Source: Algoriphagus taiwanensis
GTDB lineage: Bacteria; Bacteroidota; Bacteroidia; Cytophagales; Cyclobacteriaceae
Direction: 5' to 3'
Length of the DNA: 64,000 nucleotides
Assembly (NCBI RefSeq): GCF_036245645.1
Contig: NZ_BTPE01000008.1
Span: 124,001 to 188,000, forward strand
The notes under the pieces were generated by a model. It saw only the letters and a program-made list of their open reading frames with translations, did not search any database and was not told where the DNA came from. The stretch's first letter is position 1. Each line of letters begins with the position of its first letter. Made by a program: the position numbers and the translations under genes. Positions 8,150-17,673 of this stretch are shown here, in pieces.

Positions 8150-9428
8150 AAAAAAAATCAGGGTTCTGGTTTTTCCCTGTGGGTCAGAAATCGGACTTGA
8201 AGTGTACCGATCGTTAAAATATTCCCGACAGATAGAGCTTTTTGGAGCAAGTAGTGTTGACGACCACGGAAGGTTTGTTTATAAGAACTATTTTGGTCAC
8301 ATCCCCTACATAAATGACTCTGATTTTAAGGAGGTTTTTACAGCTCTAGTTCAAAGTCTTGGAATTGATGCAATCTATCCTACCATGGATGGAGTAATTA
8401 CCAAACTTCATGAAATTTCAGCTCATTTGAATTGCAAAATCATTGGATCCCCCAATGAAACCAACCTACTTGCTTTATCGAAAAGTAAAACTTATAGCTT
8501 TTTTGAAGGAAAAATCAGGGTGCCCAAGTTGTTTTCTTCTGTAAGTGAAATTGAGGCTTTTCCGGTTTTTTCGAAGCCTGATATTGGATATGGTTCTCGG
8601 GGTACAAAGCTTTTGGTAAACCAGGAAGAAGTGATTAAAAGATGGGAAAAGAATCCTGAAACCCTGGTTTTGGAATATTTGCCTGGTGAAGAATTTACCG
8701 TTGATTGCTTTACAGATCGGGAAGGAAATTTACTTTTCTGTTCTCCTAGAAAAAGAGGAAGGATACAAAAAGGAATCAGCGTCAATACCACTCCAGCTAC
8801 GGAGATTGCCAGTTCTGTCAAAGAAATGGCTGAAGTAATCAATAAAGAGGTTAAACTTCGGGGCGCTTGGTTTTTTCAGGTCAAGGAAAATAGCAACAAG
8901 GACTTAACTCTTTTGGAGATAGCCACTAGGCTTGGAGGAAGTAGCGCCCTTTATCGGGCAAAAGGGGTGAACTTCGCCTTAATGAGCGTTTTTGATGCTT
9001 TTGATTTCTCTGTTTCTGTCTTGGAAAATGACCATTTCCTAGAGATGGATAGGGCATTGGACCAGCGATTCCAATTGGATATCACGTATGATGCAGTTTA
9101 TGTTGATTTGGATGATTGCCTTATTATAAATCAAGAAGTCAATCCTGTATTAGTAGGGTTTTTATACCAATGTCTGAATCAAAACAAAAGAATAGTTTTA
9201 CTGACCAAGCACGAAAAAAACTTGGAGGAAACCTTGAATCGCTTTCGCTTATCAAGAATTTTCGATGAGCATATCCATATCAAAAAAGAAGAATCTAAAG
9301 CCGATTTTATAACAGACCGAAGCGCAATATTTATTGATGATTCTTTTGCCGAACGAAAAAATGTAGCAGAAAAATTGGGTATTCCTGTTTTCGCACCTGA
9401 TGCTTTACCCGCTTTAATTAACGATTAA
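8142..9428 (+). CDS. ATP-grasp ligase fused to a HAD-type phosphatase domain
   Basis: This 428-residue protein has three parts. A carbamoyl-phosphate-synthase-like N-terminal region spans 1-110. An ATP-grasp domain covers about 115-310, with FSKPDIGYGSRGTKLL as the phosphate loop and LLEIATRLGGSS near the metal site. A C-terminal HAD domain covers about 318-428, with VDLDDCLI (the DxDx nucleophile motif), VLLTKH and FIDDSFAERK as later HAD motifs. The ATP-grasp part should ligate a carboxylate to an amine through an acyl-phosphate. The HAD part could remove a phosphate from a precursor or product. It overlaps the aminotransferase by 8 bases, so an aminoacylation or peptide-like decoration of a sugar is plausible but unproven. 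Confidence 0.75.
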   Translation: MGEKKIRVLVFPCGSEIGLEVYRSLKYSRQIELFGASSVDDHGRFVYKNYFGHIPYINDSDFKEVFTALVQSLGIDAIYPTMDGVITKLHEISAHLNCKIIGSPNETNLLALSKSKTYSFFEGKIRVPKLFSSVSEIEAFPVFSKPDIGYGSRGTKLLVNQEEVIKRWEKNPETLVLEYLPGEEFTVDCFTDREGNLLFCSPRKRGRIQKGISVNTTPATEIASSVKEMAEVINKEVKLRGAWFFQVKENSNKDLTLLEIATRLGGSSALYRAKGVNFALMSVFDAFDFSVSVLENDHFLEMDRALDQRFQLDITYDAVYVDLDDCLIINQEVNPVLVGFLYQCLNQNKRIVLLTKHEKNLEETLNRFRLSRIFDEHIHIKKEESKADFITDRSAIFIDDSFAERKNVAEKLGIPVFAPDALPALIND

Positions 9429-9433
9429 CCAGA

Positions 9434-10498
9434 ATGAGAATTTTACATACCTATTGTCTTAATTACAATATAGGAGATTATGCCCTTGGTATTGGAGTAA
9501 AGAATTTACTGAGAAAATATCTTGACGTCACCCTGATCGGGAATACCAATCTCCAAGGCAGAGAATTCAACTCTTACTATATCCATGAAGTAGTCAATAA
9601 GAAATATGATCTCCTAGTAATCGGTGGAGGCGGGATAATTCATGGGGCCCATTGGCCAAATGGTTGGTTTTGGCTTATTGAAAAAGACCTTATCAAAGAA
9701 ATCAAAATCCCATTTATCGTTTATGGAGTCGGATATAACTACTGGAAAGAGGAAGGAGGGATTCCTGAAAGAGGAATAATTCATCTGGAGGAAACCATGA
9801 AGTATTCTACCTATTTTTCAGTCCGAAATGATGGAAGCCAGGTAAGATTGGCAGAGCAATTCGGAAGGACAGTTCCTGCAATCCCTGATCCAGGTTTTCA
9901 TGTGGATATTAATTCGAAATATGAAAGAAAGGAACCCTTACCCTACGTGCTGATTCAATTGGCTAATGATAAACCGGAGCGAAGGTTTGGCTCTTTAGAA
10001 AAGAGGGACAGCTTTGTACGACAAATGAGAGAAATAACCCAACATCTTTCTAAAAGATATAAGGTTATCTTTTCTCCACATGTACCTGAAGATATACCAC
10101 TAAGCGAGGAGGTTTCTGCAGGAATTGCCAATACTAAAGTTTGGGATTTTGGATATTTTGCTTTTGATCATTCTGACGAAGCGGTCGGATATTATAAATA
10201 TGCTGAATTTGTTCTTGCCATGAGAGGCCATGGTCAAATTGTTCCAATTGCATTTAATACTCCTGTCATTTCACTAGAAAATCATCCTAAGCATCGAGGC
10301 TTGATGGAGAATTTGGGATTGGTTGAATACAATGTGTCCTTAGCACAGGATGATTTCCAAGAAGAACTAATTGGTAAAATCAATTTATTGGAAGCCAATT
10401 ATTTTGCATTGAAGGAAAAATATCAAACCATAAATCAAGAGTTACGCACTTCCTCTGAATCAGCATGGGGTGAAATCAAAAACCGCTTGGGGAAATGA
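9434..10498 (+). CDS. Polysaccharide pyruvyltransferase family protein (CsaB/WcaK-like)
   Basis: This 354-residue protein matches the polysaccharide pyruvyltransferase family. It opens with ILHTYCLNYNIGDYALGIGV (the NxGD-type start of the family), then has LLVIGGGGIIHG near residue 62. In the C-terminal half it has FVLAMRGHGQIVPIAFNTPVI, the conserved R-x-H-G region of the GT-B-like fold. These enzymes transfer pyruvate from phosphoenolpyruvate to make a ketal on a sugar. Some family members have other roles, so the exact donor is not certain. It lies 5 bases after the ATP-grasp/HAD gene and overlaps the next glycosyltransferase by 4 bases. Confidence 0.8.
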   Translation: MRILHTYCLNYNIGDYALGIGVKNLLRKYLDVTLIGNTNLQGREFNSYYIHEVVNKKYDLLVIGGGGIIHGAHWPNGWFWLIEKDLIKEIKIPFIVYGVGYNYWKEEGGIPERGIIHLEETMKYSTYFSVRNDGSQVRLAEQFGRTVPAIPDPGFHVDINSKYERKEPLPYVLIQLANDKPERRFGSLEKRDSFVRQMREITQHLSKRYKVIFSPHVPEDIPLSEEVSAGIANTKVWDFGYFAFDHSDEAVGYYKYAEFVLAMRGHGQIVPIAFNTPVISLENHPKHRGLMENLGLVEYNVSLAQDDFQEELIGKINLLEANYFALKEKYQTINQELRTSSESAWGEIKNRLGK

Positions 10499-11430
10499 CT
10501 TTAGGGCAGCCATTAGTCAGCATATCTTGCATCACCTATAATCATGCCCCATATCTTAGGCAATGTTTTGAAGGATTTTTATCCCAAAAAGTGGATTTCC
10601 CTTTCGAAATCGTCTTGTACGATGATGCTTCCACAGATGAAACCGTGTCCATCATCAAGGAGTACACTGAAAAATACCCATCCTTGTTCCAAGTTTATCT
10701 GAATCAGGAAAACCAATATTCAAAGGGAATAAGGGGTATGAATATGAAGTTTAATCTACACAGAAGCAGGGGGAAATATATAGCTTTTTGTGAAGGAGAT
10801 GATTTCTGGACTGATCCAGAAAAGCTTCAAAAACAAGTCGATTTTTTAGAAAAAAACCCATCTTATTCCATCTGCTGTACAAACTATTCAGAAATAAACA
10901 GTCAGGGAGATATATTGGTAGAAAATGCCTGGACTGGAATCAAGTTGACTCCAGAAATCACACATTTAATGGTTTTGGAAAAATATAAGCCAAAAATTCT
11001 TACCTCGATATTCAGAAAAGACGCGATTATCGGAAAGATTCCGGATGTGTTTTTCAGTGCTTTCAATACTGATAACTTTCTATGTGCAATCGCCACCGAA
11101 AATGGACCGGCAGCCTTTCTAAATTTTAATTCGGGCTGTTATCGTGTTCATAACCAGGGTATTTGGTCAGGAAAAACCGAAATACATCAATTTGAAATGC
11201 AATTGGATACTTACCTCAAAATGCAAGGGTATTTTACCAAGGATTTTCAACAAAAAGCTATTTCAAATCGAATCTATAAAATACGGAGAAAGCTTTCCAG
11301 ACTCTATGCCAAAGACCTTCATTTTGGAAAAAGTATGAACCAAATGAAATATATGTTTTCTGTCAATCCCAAAGATTCTTCTAAGGTATTGTTTGGAAAC
11401 CTGATTGCTCCTATCCGTAAAGTTTTTTAA
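10495..11430 (+). CDS. Glycosyltransferase family 2
   Basis: This 311-residue GT-A fold glycosyltransferase starts with VSISCITYNHAPYLRQCFEG. It has the nucleotide-binding LYDDASTDET near residues 40-50 and a DxD-like AFCEGDDFWTDPEKL near 96-110. It belongs to the group that transfers single sugars in surface polysaccharide assembly, and no membrane segment is visible. The donor and acceptor cannot be read from the sequence. It is coupled to both neighbours (ATGA before, TAATG after). Confidence 0.87.
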   Translation: MTLGQPLVSISCITYNHAPYLRQCFEGFLSQKVDFPFEIVLYDDASTDETVSIIKEYTEKYPSLFQVYLNQENQYSKGIRGMNMKFNLHRSRGKYIAFCEGDDFWTDPEKLQKQVDFLEKNPSYSICCTNYSEINSQGDILVENAWTGIKLTPEITHLMVLEKYKPKILTSIFRKDAIIGKIPDVFFSAFNTDNFLCAIATENGPAAFLNFNSGCYRVHNQGIWSGKTEIHQFEMQLDTYLKMQGYFTKDFQQKAISNRIYKIRRKLSRLYAKDLHFGKSMNQMKYMFSVNPKDSSKVLFGNLIAPIRKVF

Positions 11431-12512
11431 TGAACACAGAAGAAATTTTAATTCTTTCATCAACAGCTGCATTAAATCATCAGCTTTCTGATGGCGCCAT
11501 GCCTCCTGGACACAATGGTCCCTATAAGGATCCCGAAACCCCAGTAAGGAATACTTCACATTGGTTGATTTCATTTTTGAGATCCTACGAACTGACTGGT
11601 GATAAGAAGTTTAAAGAAGCTGCAGAAAAATCGCTTGCCTATCTGATGTCCAAAGAAGCCCGACCTATGGGAGCTTCCTTTTGGCACCGGAAGAATCCGA
11701 AAAAAGACTTTTCTAATGGTTTAATGGGCCAAGCATGGACCCTTGAGGCTTTAGTATACGCTTACCGCGCTTTTGGGGATGATTCAATCTTAAAGTTGGC
11801 AACAAAAGTATTTAAACTTCATCCTTACAAATCCACGCACAAGGCTTGGGAAGTGGTCAATGTGGATGGAAGTATTCGAGGATTTGACCCTACATTCAAT
11901 CATCAGTTGTGGTTTGCTGCCATTGGTGGTTTTTTGACAGAGTATGGAGACCAAGAAGTCAAAGCCCAAGTGTTGGATTTCTTGAAAAGTTTGTCTAATA
12001 CCATGAAAACCTATTCCAATGGAGTCATCAAGCATCATCCTACGGGTTATCAATCGGTAGGAAAGAAAGATAAAATTCTCGCTCAATACAAACATTTCAG
12101 ATTACCCGAAAGTCAAAAAAAATATATCTATCTCAAGTCATTGGGCTACCACGGATTTAATCTTTATGCCTTAGGGTTAATCCATAATGTCTTTCCTGAT
12201 TTGTCATTTTTCACTACTTCTCTTTTCAGATCCATGATTGACGTAATTGATACGGAGGAGTTTAAATCTAAAATTTCTCTTTCTCCTTACAGCTTTTCCT
12301 ACAATCCCCCCGGATTCGAATTAGGGTTTGCTCTTCAGAAGTTTGGAGATAGCTCAAAAGCCAATTATTTTCTTGAAAAGGATTTCAAAAGGTCCTATTC
12401 TCGTGAAAAAGAACAATGGGGAGTCAAGAATCCAGTGGACAAAGAAACAGCCGCTGCAAGGGTATATGAGCTTTACCAGCTTTCAAAAATGGAAATAAAC
12501 ATCCATGAATGA
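11430..12512 (+). CDS. Six-hairpin (alpha/alpha)6-barrel protein, possible glycosidase or lyase
   Basis: This 360-residue protein has no signal peptide. It consists of repeated amphipathic helix pairs with Gly/Trp/His-rich turns (SDGAMPPGHNGPY, NTSHWLISFLRSYELTGD, FNHQLWFAAIGGF). That pattern is typical of (alpha/alpha)6 or (alpha/alpha)7 toroids such as family 88/105 unsaturated glucuronyl hydrolases and other six-hairpin enzymes. I do not recognise a catalytic pair with confidence. Being cytoplasmic and placed among glycosyltransferases, it may trim lipid-linked intermediates or act as a quality-control or modification enzyme. Starts and stops overlap on both sides. Confidence 0.55.
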   Translation: MNTEEILILSSTAALNHQLSDGAMPPGHNGPYKDPETPVRNTSHWLISFLRSYELTGDKKFKEAAEKSLAYLMSKEARPMGASFWHRKNPKKDFSNGLMGQAWTLEALVYAYRAFGDDSILKLATKVFKLHPYKSTHKAWEVVNVDGSIRGFDPTFNHQLWFAAIGGFLTEYGDQEVKAQVLDFLKSLSNTMKTYSNGVIKHHPTGYQSVGKKDKILAQYKHFRLPESQKKYIYLKSLGYHGFNLYALGLIHNVFPDLSFFTTSLFRSMIDVIDTEEFKSKISLSPYSFSYNPPGFELGFALQKFGDSSKANYFLEKDFKRSYSREKEQWGVKNPVDKETAAARVYELYQLSKMEINIHE

Positions 12513-13380
12513 AAAGCCTGTAGTTTCGGTAATTATCCCCACTTACCGAGAATGGGATATTCTTCCTCGATGTCTTTTTTCCATTCAAAACCAGACATTT
12601 CCTCAGGAAGAGCTAGAAGTGATTGTGGTAAATAATGACCCTGAATCATTACCCCCTTCCACAATTCAACTTCCAAAAAATACCAGAATCATAGATCAAT
12701 CCAGTCCAGGCTCTTACGCTTCCAGAAATTTAGGTGTTAAGGCCTCTAGAGGTGAAATTCTTGTTTTTACAGATTCAGATTGTGTCTCTGATCCCAATTG
12801 GATTAAAAACGGGATAAAATATTTGCAAAATGGAGCAGATTTGGTTGGAGGTAAGATGGAGTTTTTCAAGGTGCAAGGAGGAGATGAATTGGTTTTTCTT
12901 TATGAGAAACAATTCTCTTTCAATCAAAAAAGAAATGTGGAAGTAAATAGGCAAAGTATTACTGCCAACCTGTTTGTGAAAAAAGAGGTGTTTGAAAAGG
13001 TCGGTTTATTTCCTGAAAACCTTTTGTCTGGGGGAGATTTTGAATGGACCAAAAAAGCCAGTCAGATTGGCTTTAATTTAGTTTTTGGAGAAGATGTATT
13101 GGTGAAGCATCCCGCTCGAAAATCTATAGCCTCTCTTCAAAAAAAGAAGAAAAGGACTTCGGGTGGGATGTATTTCAAGTTCTTCAGAGATTATTCTGTC
13201 TTAAAGAAAATCAACTTTTCTATTTTTTTGCTAAGACCTCCAGTTACCATATTTCTTCTCAAGGATTACACTTTTGCCCAGCGGATTCGTCTTTTTTTTC
13301 TCCGTTGGAACTTGGAATGGGTCGGTGTACAAGAATTATTCAAATTGAGTTTTTCAGGAAAAAAAGCAGAACGGGTCTGA
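12505..13380 (+). CDS. Glycosyltransferase family 2
   Basis: This 291-residue GT-A protein has VSVIIPTYREWDILPRCLFS at the start, the motif VVNNDPES, and the DxD region LVFTDSDCVSDPNWI near residues 90-105. A later GGDFEW motif is similar to the ED/GGD acid-base region of family 2. A hydrophobic segment is seen near residue 240 (INFSIFLLRPPVTIFLL), so it is probably membrane-attached. Its stop TGA overlaps the next gene start as TGATG. Confidence 0.87.
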   Translation: MNEKPVVSVIIPTYREWDILPRCLFSIQNQTFPQEELEVIVVNNDPESLPPSTIQLPKNTRIIDQSSPGSYASRNLGVKASRGEILVFTDSDCVSDPNWIKNGIKYLQNGADLVGGKMEFFKVQGGDELVFLYEKQFSFNQKRNVEVNRQSITANLFVKKEVFEKVGLFPENLLSGGDFEWTKKASQIGFNLVFGEDVLVKHPARKSIASLQKKKKRTSGGMYFKFFRDYSVLKKINFSIFLLRPPVTIFLLKDYTFAQRIRLFFLRWNLEWVGVQELFKLSFSGKKAERV

Positions 13381-14324
13381 TGTTTTCCATTATTATTCCT
13401 TGCCATAACAAGGCCCCCCATATTCATAGATCGATAAGCTCAGTGCTCAATCAGAGTTTGGGAGAGTGGGAGATGATATTTGTTGATGATGCTTCCACTG
13501 ACTCTTCTTTGGAAGAGGTGAGAAAATTTGAGGATAGAAGAATTCAGGTGTTTCAAAGAGAAATTCCCGGTCCTGGAGGCTATGCAGCCAGAAATTTTGG
13601 AGTAACTAAGGCCAGATTTCAATGGATTTGTTTTTTGGATGCTGATGATGAATGGAAGCCAAACTATCTTAAGAATTTAAAATTTCAAATTGAAAAGAAT
13701 GAGCAGATTCAATTTATAGGATCAGCTTGGGAAGTTTCGGATGGGACTACTTTGAAGGCTTGCTCTGCCACTAATCAGTTCTCTTCTTCTAGTTTTCATC
13801 TTTTGTCCTTTGAGGAGTTTTTAAGGAAGTCCATTTCAAATTCTCCCGTAGTTTGGACAAGTACTGCTTGTGTCAAAAAGGATGTTTTTGAAAAAATAAA
13901 TGGGTTTCCTGAAGGAGATTGCAAATCAGGAGGAGATATTGATACTTGGTTTCGATTGGCTGAGCAAGTAAAGGTAATCGGATTTTGGAATGAGATTTCA
14001 GGCACATATCATATTGATAGTGTAAATATGGTCACTCGACTTGGGCAGACATTTGAAGTGCCATGCGTGGTAAAGACCATTCGGAACTTACTCAAGGAAC
14101 GTGAATCAGATCTGGTACACTTAATCAAAAAATACTCCAATAAGTACTTATTGGCACAGATTGCCAAGTCGATAAAAGCGAATCGGTTCAATCCCGAATT
14201 ATTGGAGTATTTCTACGGAGACTTGGACTGGAAGAAAAATGCTATTCTAAAAACATTTAAATTTCGCGCTTTGAGAGGGTTATATCGGCAATATTTAGAA
14301 AAAATGGGCTCCTTTTATGGCTAA
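13380..14324 (+). CDS. Glycosyltransferase family 2
   Basis: This 314-residue GT-A glycosyltransferase begins MFSIIIPCHNKAPHIHRSIS. It carries MIFVDDASTDSSLEEV and the DxD region WICFLDADDEWKPNYL near residues 85-100, then GGDIDTWFRLAEQ near 185. I chose the ATG at 13380, which overlaps the previous stop. A longer frame with an upstream in-frame ATG at 13305 would add 25 residues unlike the family and overlap the neighbour by 76 bases. The acceptor and donor are not known. Confidence 0.87.
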   Translation: MFSIIIPCHNKAPHIHRSISSVLNQSLGEWEMIFVDDASTDSSLEEVRKFEDRRIQVFQREIPGPGGYAARNFGVTKARFQWICFLDADDEWKPNYLKNLKFQIEKNEQIQFIGSAWEVSDGTTLKACSATNQFSSSSFHLLSFEEFLRKSISNSPVVWTSTACVKKDVFEKINGFPEGDCKSGGDIDTWFRLAEQVKVIGFWNEISGTYHIDSVNMVTRLGQTFEVPCVVKTIRNLLKERESDLVHLIKKYSNKYLLAQIAKSIKANRFNPELLEYFYGDLDWKKNAILKTFKFRALRGLYRQYLEKMGSFYG

Positions 14325-15378
14325 TGAGACAGTAGACTTAGCGGATTTGATCCGCTTTATGATCAAAGAGAAAAGAAAGTTTTTCAAGATGGTTTTGGCC
14401 TTTGTCGGGATAGGGGTTTTACTAATTTTTCTAACCCGAAACCATTACTCCTCCACTCTCAAATTTATCGCCCAGACCAATTCCAAATCAGGTAATTTAA
14501 TGGGACAATTAGGAGGCTTATCAGGATTGAATTTGGGAAATATTAATTCCCAAGAACCTGGAAGTTTATCGCCCCAACTTTACAAGGAAATCGTGTACAG
14601 TTATCCTTTTTTATGGAGATTGAGTCAGAAAACCATTACTCCCGATGCAGAACCAATCAAGTTGGGACTTTATGTGGAAGAAAATCGAAGACCTTCATTT
14701 CCATCCTTGGTGAAAAAGTACACCATAGGTCTTCCCAAGGTGCTTTTCGGTGAAAAACCCAAGCCTTTGGATTTAGATACCGAAGTTCAGGACTCTCTGA
14801 TTTTCCTCAATAGAGAACTGGTGCCTATGTTCAATGAATATCGGAAAATCATCTCCCTTTCTACAGATACCGAGACAGGATCTATATCTATTGAAGTCCA
14901 AACGCTGTCCCCTGAAGTTTCCGCTCAAGTGGCGGCTTGGGTTTTTGAATTGCTTTCAGAATATGTGATTGAATTCAAAACCGAAAAGGCTCTGCAAAAC
15001 ATGAAGTTTGTGGAAGCCCGGTTCGAAGAAGCAAAAGAGAAGTTTTATGAGGCGCAAAACAAGCTTTCCAACTTTAGGGACAGAAATCAAAACCTGAGTT
15101 ATTCCACAGCCCGAGCTCAGGAAGAACGACTCCAATCGGAATACAGTCTTGCTAACAATCTCTACAATAATCTGGCAGTGCAGCTGGACCAAGCCAAGAT
15201 CAAAGTACAAGAAGACATCCCTCAACTGACAGTGATCAATCCTCCTGTCGTTTCCTACCAGGTATCCAAGCCCAACATTCCGCTGATTATGGCCTTGTCT
15301 GTATTTATGGGGATTGTCTTGGGCTTTACCCGCTTGCTGTTTCTTTATTTCAAGAATCAATTTGGAGCTAATCGCTAG
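14317..15378 (+). CDS. Wzz/chain-length-determinant family protein (polysaccharide co-polymerase)
   Basis: This 353-residue inner-membrane protein has one membrane helix near residues 28-46 and a second at about 328-345. Between them is a large periplasmic domain that ends in a coiled coil (about 225-300, EARFEEAKEKFYEAQNKLSNF). The proline-rich VSYQVSKPNIPL before the second helix matches the conserved P-x-x-P region of Wzz proteins. It has no kinase domain. It should set polymer length together with the polymerase encoded by the next gene, which it overlaps. A second, kinase-bearing co-polymerase is encoded at 23828. Confidence 0.87.
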   Translation: MANETVDLADLIRFMIKEKRKFFKMVLAFVGIGVLLIFLTRNHYSSTLKFIAQTNSKSGNLMGQLGGLSGLNLGNINSQEPGSLSPQLYKEIVYSYPFLWRLSQKTITPDAEPIKLGLYVEENRRPSFPSLVKKYTIGLPKVLFGEKPKPLDLDTEVQDSLIFLNRELVPMFNEYRKIISLSTDTETGSISIEVQTLSPEVSAQVAAWVFELLSEYVIEFKTEKALQNMKFVEARFEEAKEKFYEAQNKLSNFRDRNQNLSYSTARAQEERLQSEYSLANNLYNNLAVQLDQAKIKVQEDIPQLTVINPPVVSYQVSKPNIPLIMALSVFMGIVLGFTRLLFLYFKNQFGANR

Positions 15379-16615
15379 AAAACAGGGATTCGATTCCTTT
15401 TTTTCTTTCCTTCAATACATCCTGCTTTTCATGGCATTGACCTATCTCTTGGTTGATTGTCTGAATGGAGTTTTGATGAGGCTAGGTATAGGCATAAGTA
15501 TTTCTCAACTTTTTAAAATGGCGATGCTCGCCGGTATGCTTCTTTTTCTTCTGGGTAAAAACTTAAGTGCATTTTTACTTTCCTTCGGATTGATTTTATT
15601 TTTTCTTTTTCCTTTGATTTTGAAGGCCATGCTTACGGGAGATACCTCCGGTGTGGTGGGTAATTTTGGATATAACCTGAAGCTTATTCTGTTTCCTATT
15701 TCGCTATTGTTTTTTTCCAGTTTGGAAATGAAGGAAAAGTCCCTTACGAAGTTTTGGTCGGCCTTTGCGTGGTTTAATTTTTGGCTGATTGCCGGCAATA
15801 TACTTTTAGGAGTATTGGGGATTGGATATAGCCAATACGACAGTCCAGGAGGACAGGGTATTGGAGGAAGAGGGTTCTTTTTTGCAGGGAATGAGGTAGC
15901 GGGAATTTTCCTGCTTTTCTCCAGTATTTGTTGGTTTCAGACCAGAAATTGGCTTGGAATCTATCGCTTTGTTTTTTTCCTTTTCCTTTTGGCTTTAGGG
16001 GTACTCAATACTTCCAAAACGGCTATTCTAGGAATAATTTTGATTGTTGGATTGATGGAAATTCCTAAATTTTTCAGCATCAAACTTAGTGTAGGAAGGT
16101 TTTTGGGACTTTTGTCCTTGCCCGTTCTGATGATTGGGATGGGAGCTTTGATTTATTGGGGAGTTCATGCGACCGGTTTAATTGATCGGATTGCTTTTTT
16201 CTATCAAAAATTGGATTTGCTTACTTTCATTTTGTCCGGGAGAAATCAGATGGTGATGGGGGCTTGGAACTTTTTCCCAAAAGTTTACAGCTTCTGGGAT
16301 TATCTTTTTGGGGTGGGCAATCAGGAATTTCTTCGTCTAATGGGGATCTATCATGGAAATGCTCATACCATAGAAATAGACTTTTTTGATTTGTTGTTTA
16401 TGAATGGATTTTTGGGTTTGGGCCTGGTATTAGGCATTTTCTTTTGGGCTACTTGGAGAAGTTTCGCGGGAAATCTTAGCCATAATCCCATTTGGGCTTT
16501 GAATCTGGTTCTTTTGTTGATCTCATTTATGGCTGGTCACATCTTCAATTCTGCCATGCTGGGAATCAGTCTAGGCTTGGTCAATGGTCTTGGACCTAAG
16601 GTATGGAGAGCATAA
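15362..16615 (+). CDS. O-antigen polymerase/ligase-like membrane protein (Wzy family), first copy
   Basis: This protein of about 417 residues has 10-12 hydrophobic segments and a larger loop between late helices. It contains GVGNQEFLRLMGIYHGNAHTI, typical of the Wzy/WaaL family. It should join repeat units at the periplasmic face. I chose the TTG at 15362, overlapping the Wzz stop by 17 bases. A further upstream TTG at 15314 would add 16 residues lying inside the Wzz helix-coding region. The sequence of Wzy proteins is poorly conserved, so the call rests mostly on topology and context. Confidence 0.8.
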   Translation: MELIARKQGFDSFFSFLQYILLFMALTYLLVDCLNGVLMRLGIGISISQLFKMAMLAGMLLFLLGKNLSAFLLSFGLILFFLFPLILKAMLTGDTSGVVGNFGYNLKLILFPISLLFFSSLEMKEKSLTKFWSAFAWFNFWLIAGNILLGVLGIGYSQYDSPGGQGIGGRGFFFAGNEVAGIFLLFSSICWFQTRNWLGIYRFVFFLFLLALGVLNTSKTAILGIILIVGLMEIPKFFSIKLSVGRFLGLLSLPVLMIGMGALIYWGVHATGLIDRIAFFYQKLDLLTFILSGRNQMVMGAWNFFPKVYSFWDYLFGVGNQEFLRLMGIYHGNAHTIEIDFFDLLFMNGFLGLGLVLGIFFWATWRSFAGNLSHNPIWALNLVLLLISFMAGHIFNSAMLGISLGLVNGLGPKVWRA

Positions 16616-17673
16616 GAATCTATCTGATTTCGAATATGTACCCTTCGGTTGAGAGTCCAAATTTTGGAGTTTTCGTCCGTAATTTTGAGCGGGATTTTCC
16701 TTCGGAAAAACTTGTCCTTGTAGACAAAACAGTGATTGAAGGCAAAAAAAGCGGTTTCAATCTATTGATTGCTTACTTGCTGTTTTTTGTGGAGGTTATT
16801 AAGAAATTACACCGGGGTGATTTTGACGCAGTGTATGTCCATTACTTACAGCACTCTTTGATTCCTTTCCATTTTTGGAGAAATAAGTCAGGGAAAAAGG
16901 TGATTTTGAATGCGCATGGCACAGATATTCTTGGAAAAGGAAAACTCTACGAAGGCATTAGAAAGTGGAATCAGTCCATTTTTGATCGGGCTGATTTGGT
17001 AATAGTCCCTTCTTTTTTTTTTATTGAAAAATTGACTCAGTTGGGAGTAAATCCTGACAGATTAGAAGTTTACCCTTCGGGTGGAATTAATCCTGAGATT
17101 TTTTTTCCTGCGGAAGAAAAAGCCCGCCCTCAGTATAGGTTGGGATATCTGGGTAGAATTGATTCGGGAAAAGGGGTAGACACACTGATTCGGGCCTTTT
17201 CGAAATTACCTCTGGCAAATATTGCTTTGGAAATTTGCGGACCCGGGAGTCAAAGGGAAGAAATGGAGCGACTAGCTCAAACCCTAGAGGTTAATCAAAG
17301 AGTTAGCTTTTTGGGGAATATTTCTCAAGAAAAAATCCGGGAGATTTTTCTAAGATGGGACGCTCTGGTTTTTCCGTCCGAATTGGAGGAAAGTCTGGGG
17401 CTGGTGGGACTGGAGGCTATGTCGTGTGGTCTGCCAGTCATAGGTACGGGCGAAGGAGGAATGTCAACTTATCTGATTTCCAACGAAAACGGTATCGTTT
17501 TTGAGCCGGGGAATGTTAGTCAATTAGTCGAAAAAATTTCAGATTTTTACCGGCAAGATCAAGCATTTAGAAATCGATTAGCAAAAAAAGCAATTGTTAC
17601 AGCAAGTAGATATCATTCAAAAAGAGTCAACTCAGCACTCAGAAATAGAATCCAAGCCCTCTTTTCAGCCTGA
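16603..17673 (+). CDS. Glycosyltransferase family 4 (GT-B)
   Basis: This 356-residue GT-B enzyme starts with an N-terminal Rossmann half containing ISNMYPSVESPNFGVFV. The C-terminal donor domain begins with RLGYLGRIDSGKGVDTLI near residue 180, and the conserved EX7E motif is seen as ELEESLGLVGLEAMSCGLPV near 260-275. It should be a retaining glycosyltransferase working on the lipid-linked repeat. It overlaps the polymerase by 13 bases and the next gene by 80 bases. Confidence 0.87.
   Translation: MESIRIYLISNMYPSVESPNFGVFVRNFERDFPSEKLVLVDKTVIEGKKSGFNLLIAYLLFFVEVIKKLHRGDFDAVYVHYLQHSLIPFHFWRNKSGKKVILNAHGTDILGKGKLYEGIRKWNQSIFDRADLVIVPSFFFIEKLTQLGVNPDRLEVYPSGGINPEIFFPAEEKARPQYRLGYLGRIDSGKGVDTLIRAFSKLPLANIALEICGPGSQREEMERLAQTLEVNQRVSFLGNISQEKIREIFLRWDALVFPSELEESLGLVGLEAMSCGLPVIGTGEGGMSTYLISNENGIVFEPGNVSQLVEKISDFYRQDQAFRNRLAKKAIVTASRYHSKRVNSALRNRIQALFSA

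Noticed and set aside
14956..15360. 134-residue frame on the minus strand opposite the Wzz gene
   Set aside because: It lies wholly inside a well-supported gene, is rich in His/Gln/Arg as expected for antisense of a coiled-coil region, and matches no family.
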